Below, one piece after another: positions 57,691 through 64,000 of a DNA stretch of 64,000 nt. Source of the DNA: Rhizomys pruinosus (Eukaryota > Chordata > Mammalia > Rodentia > Spalacidae); the NCBI GenBank assembly GCA_009823505.1, contig VZQC01000565.1, positions 1,157,373 through 1,221,372 of the forward strand, in the 5' to 3' direction. A model generated the notes under the pieces. The model ran no database searches and had not been told where the DNA came from. It saw only the letters and a list, made by a program, of their open reading frames with translations. Made by a program: the position numbers and the translations under genes. The stretch's first letter is position 1. Each line of letters opens with the position of its first letter.

Positions 57691-58595
57691 AAAAAAAAGA
57701 TTAGTGTTAGGACTACAGTTATGACTGTGTATAAAACATATAGCCTAGATCTATATAGTAGGCTGGAACATCTAGGTTTGTGTATTATGTTAAGTATATT
57801 CTATGATGTTTGAAACAAAACAAAATTGCCTGCTGGTACATTTCTCAGACTGAGTGCCAATCATGAAACAAGGTTATTGGAAGAAGAGAAAGATGGAGGA
57901 GGGAGGTAATCTCTCTCTTTCTAAAATAATTTAATTTTAAAATTAAAAAAAACAGTATACAACAAGCCTATAGACTCATTCAAAATGCTTGATTTCTCAA
58001 TTATTCATGCAGATCAAGTGAGACATGGGCCAGGATTTTTTCACACATTAGTCCTTAGGTGACTAATTTCATGTATTGCTAGAAAAACCAATCCCCACCT
58101 CTCAAATGCTCAGCAGGGCAATCCTGGTATTTCCTTGCTGTGTCTGGGTTGACACAAGGTTTTCATATACCAATGAAAACCTTGCTCAACCTTAAAGAAG
58201 CCTTCAGTACTTTCTGTTTTGTTCAGTGGAAGCACCTGAGAGTTTATGAAATCCAGAGGTTACTGCCAGCTGTTGCTTCTCACATTCCTGAAAAACATGC
58301 CTTGTTTCCAATCAGAACAGGCTGGGATTTACCAGGACACCTCACAGCAAGTCATAGCCAGGGCTTAATAAGAGGAAAATCAAACTCCTAAGCCATTGGG
58401 CTTGTGATGGACTGATTTTCATTTACTTTGTAGAAATTTAAGGGCAGGGCATCTAGTCATCCCAGATTTCCTAAACTGTGTTTCAACTTCCTTTTGAGGC
58501 CATTATTTTCCTGCACCAATCACAATTTTTTATCAGAGGAGAACAGAACAATCAAACTTCTCTGCGGTTCAATGAGCCCCTAAAAGATCCAAAAC
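57691..58595 (+). other. 5' flank of the right-hand CFH/CFHR gene
   Basis: Unassigned sequence that would contain promoter and 5' UTR. A plus-strand open frame at 58140-58391 has no family match and is not supported as coding. A CCAAT box lies at 58516-58520. No TATA box close to the start codon. Confidence 0.5.
58516..58520 (+). promoter_or_regulatory. CCAAT box candidate upstream of the signal-peptide exon
   Basis: GCACCAATCAC, 76 bases upstream of the ATG at 58596. The context is single-copy and directly upstream of the first coding exon. The transcription start is not determinable from sequence. Confidence 0.35.
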
Positions 58596-58653
58596 ATGAA
58601 ATTGCCAGCCAGAATTATTTGGTTCATATTATGGACTGTTTGTGTAGCAGAAG
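58596..58653 (+). CDS. First coding exon (signal peptide) of a CFH/CFHR gene
   Basis: ATG at 58596 opens a 19-codon reading MKLPARIIWFILWTVCVAE and then one base of the next codon, followed by GTAAGA (58654), a good phase-1 donor. It has the factor H family form: a basic residue after Met, a hydrophobic core (IIWFILW), and the ending CVAE, after which CCP1 begins in the next exon. Signal peptidase would cleave before or at the final Glu. The next exon (CCP1) was not found in the remaining 5.3 kb, which fits the long intron 1 of CFH. The plus strand is the same orientation as the exon at 1650. Which family member this is cannot be told from the signal peptide alone. Confidence 0.92.
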
Positions 58654-59089
58654 GTAAGAATAAAACAGAAAGAATTTCTCCCTTCTGGCATAGATGCATT
58701 ATGAAACATTTTCAGATTATATTTCTAATAGCCATAATTCAAATTTAATCTAGAAAACAGGATTTTGCTTCTGGTTTGTAGTTTAGTAACTTTTGATACT
58801 AAGTTTAAAAATACAAGCAGTTTACTTGACTGCCTGCTGTAATTGATTTTTCAACACAACTTTAAACTTCAAGAAAGTACTTTAAACCTATTTCTGAAAA
58901 CTGTAACTGACAAAATAATTTAATTTGTAATTATCATGAAGCTCCTCTACCCCCTTTTATGGCTTACAGGTCACACTAAAAAGCTTTGTGGAAAATTATT
59001 AAAGGAATGTGTAAATATCTACATGCAACAAGGACTTTATTTCAGATATAATTCCAATCTTTCTTAAGAACATCACTATCAGCTTTATA

Positions 59090-59690
59090 AGAGATTACTT
59101 CTATAACAGTTGGCTTCACTTTACAGTTGGAGAATGACCTCATCATCATCATATTTCTCCTTGTTCTATGGGGGGGGAGGTAAGAAAGTCTCATTTATTA
59201 AAACCTTTGTGGCACCTAGAAAGTAAGTTTCTTTAGGACTCATTATAAATAGTTGTTACAAGTAGGATCCACAGAGGAGTTTGATGTTTGTAGCAATCTG
59301 AGGCTTTTCTTCCTTTCAATGTTCAGATGGGCCAACCTTTCTGCTGGCACTTTCTGGTACATCCTGCTCAATGCAAAGCTGTATGTTTTCTTTCTCAGCC
59401 ATTAAGTTGGTGACATTTTGACCTGCTGGAGCATACAAATCTTTTCCTGTAGTTATTTTAAGATTTGAATTGGAAGGTTTTTAACAAAAAGCTTTCATAT
59501 CTATATGTATCCCCCTTTTTTGTTTTAGGTTTTTGTTTTTTGACCCATGAGTCTCAAAAAAGCAGTAGTAGTATACATACCTATAGGGAGGAATCAAGGC
59601 ACAGATTTCATCAAATTCATGCATGCTGTTTTGGGTGACTGTATGTGATTAACTTGGGAAGCAAACTTAAGACTCTCATGATTTTAAAAC
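59090..59690 (-). repeat. Module X fragment (reverse) without the LTR
   Basis: Reverse complement of 55491-55587 joined to 56042-56460: GACCCATGAGTCTCAAAA, CTATAGGGAGGAATCAAGG, TTGGGTGACTGTATGTGATT. It is the unoccupied version of the LTR site at 55588. Confidence 0.78.
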
Positions 59691-59709
59691 TCATAGATAA
59701 GAATCACGT

Positions 59710-59875
59710 GTATGCCAGGCATGGTGGCCCGTGTCTTTAATACTAGCACTCTGGTGGCAGAGACAGGCGGATCTTTGTGAGTCAAGGCCAGCCTGGTCTA
59801 CATAATGAGTTCCAGGACAGCTGGAGCTACTGGGACACCCTGTCTCAAAAAGACAAAAAAAAAAAAAAAAAAAGA
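59710..59875 (+). mobile_element. B1 SINE
   Basis: CAGGCATGGTGGCCCGTGTC, CAAGGCCAGCCTGGTCTAC, ACACCCTGTCTCAAAAAGAC and an A run. Confidence 0.93.
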
Positions 59876-60304
59876 ATGACATGTGTTAGAATAAAAATTA
59901 GTGTGTAATCTAAAATATTTTTGATACCTAATTTATTTGGTTTCTTTTTTCTTGTGAATATGTATGAGGAATATTGTCTTCTGAAAGCCATTTTGATTTT
60001 AGTGTGCTTGCTGAAACTTTGTTCTATTGTCAGTAACACTAATCCTGACTTTGTGATTAAAGTGAGCTCTACCAAAATTGCTGTCTATCCATAGAGGAAT
60101 TTCGCTTTCCTTGTTCATGATCATTAACTAGGCACATGATAGCTATTTGGTTAAATTTGCTGTGGTTTCTGAAGAGAAGCTATCTTATCTATAAAATCCC
60201 AGTCTGTCTCTGTACTCCTTGTAGTCTTCCTCTATCAGTCCCAGAAGCACTGAAATTACAGATGGGCATCAGCAAGCACAGTGCCTGACCTATAAGAATT
60301 TTTT

Positions 60305-60440
60305 TCTTTGGTTTTTTGAGACGTGGTCTGGCACCTGAAGTTGCTATGTAGACCAGGCTGGCCTTGAACCTATAGAGATCTTACTTTCTCTAGCTCTGGA
60401 GTGTTCAGATCAAAGGTGGTGGCCACCATGCCCAGCTTGA
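60305..60440 (-). mobile_element. B1 SINE (reverse), divergent
   Basis: GGTTTTTTGAGACGTGGTCT, GTAGACCAGGCTGGCCTTGA, GGCCACCATGCCCAGC in reverse B1 order. Confidence 0.85.
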
Positions 60441-60743
60441 TTTATGAGCATTTTTATATTGAATGAATAGCATATAATTAATAACTTCCCTCAAGCTTAT
60501 CAATTAGACAACACAATTTGACTATCTTCTTCATAGCCTTTAGTCATTGAAGAATAATAACAAATAACTTCAGTGACTGAAAACATCCCAACCCAGAAAA
60601 GAAAGGCAGACACTTGTTCAATTATGTATTTTAGAAAATTTTCAAATGTTTTTTTTTTAAGTTCACTTAATACTCTTCGAAAGAATAAGCCTTTTTCAGT
60701 TATATTTTCTAATAATGTTGTTTGAGTTTTAGTTTATAAATCT

Positions 60744-60898
60744 TTTTTTTTTTTTGGTCTTTTTGAGACAGGGTCTCTCTATAGCTCTAGCTGTCATGGA
60801 ACTCACTCTGTCAACCAGGCTGGCCTTGAACTCACAGAGATCTGCCTGCCTCTGCCTCCCAAGTGCTAGGATTAAAGTCGTGCACCACCAGGCCTGGC
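60744..60898 (-). mobile_element. B1 SINE (reverse)
   Basis: T run, then GAGACAGGGTCTCTCTATAG, GGCCTTGAACTCACAGAGAT, CAAGTGCTAGGATTAAAG. The 15-base target duplication TTAGTTTATAAATCT is perfect at 60729-60743 and 60899-60913. Confidence 0.95.
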
Positions 60899-61804
60899 TT
60901 AGTTTATAAATCTTATATTCAGACACTTTTTAAAATAGGCAGTCTTTTCCTCACACATGAAAATATTATTAGTAGTATTTATAATGAATTACTACTGTAA
61001 TGACAAAGAAATGTAAAACCATATTGATGTTGTGAATGACAGTACACAACTTTTCTTTTGTCATAAGGCTATGTTTCTGTCATTTAAATTCTACTACTTA
61101 CTACTTATTGTTCATTGCTGAAGGAGATTTGCTTTGTTTCTCCTTAATTTTCAAGTTAAATTAAACTTTTCATGTGATTACAAAATGTAACTGCAATATT
61201 ATTAAAATGCAGTGCTAGGAAGTTTATGATTTAATTTTAAAATTTCACTTCCTCTCTACTTAACTGATTTCAGCTGACATGCCTGTTTCAGTGGGGTTTG
61301 ACTTCCTATCAGTATATGAAGTGCGGTGTCAGTTTTTGCTGGTGAGGTGGGTGGTGGCACTACATGGGTTGCAGTGGAAATGGCTGTAATATCATAGCAG
61401 AAACAGAAGTTTAAAGCATCACACAGGGGAACTCATAATAGCCACAAAAGCACATATAATGAACAAGCCAGAAATGTGAAGTTCCATAGATTTCCAGTGG
61501 GTGTGAGACTTCTATTTGATTCTGTGCTTGGCAAGTAGCCTGTGACTACTCTATAATATAAACAATTCCATCATTCTACCATTCCTAAGAGGAATTTTAC
61601 TAGGCAGAATGGCCTTAATTATAATAGGGATCCACTTTCACACTTGTTTTCATTTCCACATTGACACCAGACAGTAAACTGAGAGAACATGGTTGTAAAT
61701 GCTCTCAAATTCTGCTTTACCCAAATGGGAAGGAAATATAAACATTGCATGAATTTTCTTCTGTCCTGACAAAATGAACATTCTTCAAAGAGCAATTTTC
61801 ACTC

Positions 61805-61965
61805 TTCCACAGAGATGGGACTTGCCACGGAGCCTGGCCACCTGACTTCAATCCATGGAACCTACATGGAAGAGAGACCACTGCAGGTTGTCCTCTGCCC
61901 TCCACATGTATGGCATGGCAAGTGCATGCTATCTCCACCCAAATAAATAAATAGTCTCATATTTT
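61805..61965 (+). mobile_element. B3/RSINE-like SINE
   Basis: GAGCCTGGCCACCTGACTTC, AATCCATGGAACCTACATGG, GTTGTCCTCTGCCCTCCACA and AAATAAATAAATA tail. Subfamily uncertain. Confidence 0.65.
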
Positions 61966-64000
61966 AGGACAATTCACCACTGAGGAATAATAGCCAAATG
62001 AAAGAACTTGTTCACCCAGCGTTCTCTATGGGGTCCCTGTTTCATTAGTAGAGGACTCACAATGCCTTTTTAGTGCAATGCCTGCCTGCACTCACATTCC
62101 TAGCTCTTAGGAGTAACTGTTCCCTCCTAAAAAAGTCTTACTTAGCTTTCTGAGCAACTGCAGGCAGCTAAGGATCTTGGCTCAGATTTACAGGATAAAG
62201 TCTAGGAGTTCCTCAATCAAGCCATGAAGTTTTGGGTTTGGGGAATGAATTATAACCATTATTTTGAAGTGCGTGTTTTAATCTAACAATTGACTCTCAC
62301 ATGACATTCTGGGATTACTAAAGTGAACCAATTAAACCTGTAATGAAACATGACCAAATAACTATCAGCTGTGCTGTTTGGGGGGAATTGTTTTCTAATC
62401 CTGGAGATTTACTGGCTAAATTGTATTTTTTAGCCTTGGCAAGACCATGATATATTTTTAATCAGAGAATGAGAATTCATTTATCCTGTTATATTATTTC
62501 AGGTATTAGGTGCTTTCAAACTTATGTTGCCTCTATTGTGAAAAATTGATGTTATAAATTAATTTTAAATTAATAATACCATCTTGAAGTCATATTGTTA
62601 CTTGTTCTTGTTTGGAGCAGAAAGAAAAAGTTCACAGCTATTACAACCTGAGTACCTGTTCCAAATTAAACATCCTCCTTTCAATTACAAAATGATTTCT
62701 CTATAATTAAGCAAAAGGCTACAAAAGGCCCACACCATGCTAGTTGGCTATTTGCCTTTTTCTTCCTAGAGAAATGGACAACTGCTTCCTAATGGTTTAT
62801 TGGTTGTTGAATATGAGAGGTGTAACAAAAGGGAAGCAATCCTTCTATTTCATGCCATAGAGGTGATGCATAGAGATCCACATTTCACTAGGGAAACTGC
62901 CTGGATTAAAGAATCAGACGACCTGATGAGAAGACAACAGAGAAATCCTTGCCAAGTCTTAAGTTTAGCATGTGAGAACACATTCATCTTATGCGCTAAG
63001 GTTCCTTACATATTCCAGCCCAAGCACCCAGGCTCTCAGGGGAAGCCAAACCAGGCCTTAGCTGCTCCTTCTCAAATCTGCCCTAATTGCTCTTTTATAA
63101 ATGCACTTGATATTATAAATGATTATCTCATACAGAAAATGGTGACAGTGGTTTATTATCCTAGATTTTAATTTCACTGCCATAACTCCCCCTTCACATA
63201 TTCAGGGATAGTAGAACTTCCCTATATGGTGTATTTGGCAATGTGGAACATCAAACCACTCTCACTGTCTTCTCTCCTTTCGTTCTCACAGTACCTGATA
63301 TGTTTAAATTGCCACAAATTCAGCCAACCTGTAATTTTCATGAAGGACAAGTCAATTTACATAATTAACTTTAATAATATTTTGTGTAACTTGCTGTGAA
63401 TTTTTATAATCTGATTACTTCCTTGCCTTCATTTCATGGATGGCGGAATTGGAGGATGTTAAGGGACAGAACAGTGAAAAGTAATTCTGGGAGCTGTGTC
63501 ATTTCCTAGCAGAGAACTGGTGGATGAAATGCTGTGGTGGGTGACCGACCATAGAGAAATCAACGATAAGAATGGTGCTGGGTGGAGGGTGAGATCAGTA
63601 CACAGCCAGCCTTGCTTATCTGAAGCACAGGCACACTCTGGAAATGCACATGCTCTTTCACCTGCAGGTAATTTTAAACTAGAACATTTAATCTAAAAAA
63701 TTTGAATTTTTGTGCATTTCATATAATAGACTTAATCAAGATTATACTCCCTCCCCCGCTGGACTTCATCCATAGATGCTGAGTCCTAGCAGAACAAGCA
63801 TCTGTGCCCAGACATCCCTTGTGCAAGTTCATCCACTGGAATCCGATCATTGCAAACTGAAATTTTGCTAAGGTAGAAATTCTCCTATCTGGTGAATAGT
63901 CTTCATCTTTGGCTTTTGATTGCTAAATTTGGACCCAAAGCAAAAATTGCTCTATTTTTCTTTGTCCTGTCTCTGATTATTAGTCTTTTCTGCTTTTACC

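Larger units (their letters stand above)
58654..64000 (+). other. Intron 1 of the CFH/CFHR gene (partial)
   Basis: Contains module X (59090-59690), three clear B1 SINEs and a B3/RSINE-like SINE, listed separately. No CCP1-like exon is seen on the plus strand. The open frame 62800-63171 has no recognisable domain. 62000-64000 holds no repeat that I can name. Confidence 0.65.

Noticed and set aside
62800..63171. 123-codon plus-strand open frame in intron 1
   Set aside because: No CCP cysteine pattern, no known family, no splice context; kept only as a note.
58654..64000. A CCP1 exon following the signal-peptide exon
   Set aside because: Searched by eye for the CCP1 cysteine and Trp pattern after good acceptors; none seen, so it probably lies beyond the window.

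Overview
This window looks like mammalian, specifically muroid rodent, genomic DNA. The evidence is repeat content: B1 and B2 SINEs on both strands, B3-type SINEs, L1 elements with tandem 5' monomers, and rodent-type endogenous retrovirus pieces. I cannot name the species. There is no bacterial-style gene organisation, and almost every long open frame is an L1, ERV or SINE shadow.

The real genic content is a stretch of the complement factor H / factor H-related (CFH/CFHR) cluster, recognised from single-exon CCP (sushi) domains with phase-1 boundaries. From left to right: (1) the intact last exon of a plus-strand CFH/CFHR gene (1650-1846), homologous to factor H CCP20, with its 3' UTR and polyA signal; (2) a decayed plus-strand CFH copy with exons matching CCP2a, CCP2b, CCP4 and CCP5 (15771-22541), where three of the four exons carry frameshifts; (3) two minus-strand exons matching CCP6 and CCP7 (50056-49867 and 49470-49295), also broken; (4) the intact signal-peptide exon of another plus-strand CFH/CFHR gene (58596-58653), whose intron 1 runs off the right edge. 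Items 2 and 3 read most simply as one CFH-like pseudogene whose CCP6-CCP7 segment was inverted: the order is 2, 4, 5, then 7 and 6 reversed.

Between these exons the DNA is dominated by nested retroelements. Notable ones are: a 5'-complete L1 with a perfect 13-bp target duplication and a TATA-containing promoter monomer (24751-29361); a run of minus-strand L1 pieces, one with GC-rich promoter monomers (30140-43245); a broken class I ERV with RNase H, integrase and envelope-TM remnants, interrupted by a head-to-head pair of DNA-transposon-like repeats (44600-48160); and a plus-strand L1 whose 3' module contains a solo LTR with 6-bp target duplications (52100-57690). L1 copies of the same kind lie in inverted orientation at about 35.2-40.4 kb and 53.3-57.7 kb, flanking the inverted CCP6-CCP7 segment, so they are candidates for having mediated the inversion.

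If the two intact exons belong to expressed genes, the products are secreted regulators of the complement alternative pathway (C3b/C3d and host-surface binding). No gene is complete in the window. I found no tRNA or rRNA gene, no CRISPR array, and no non-complement host gene.
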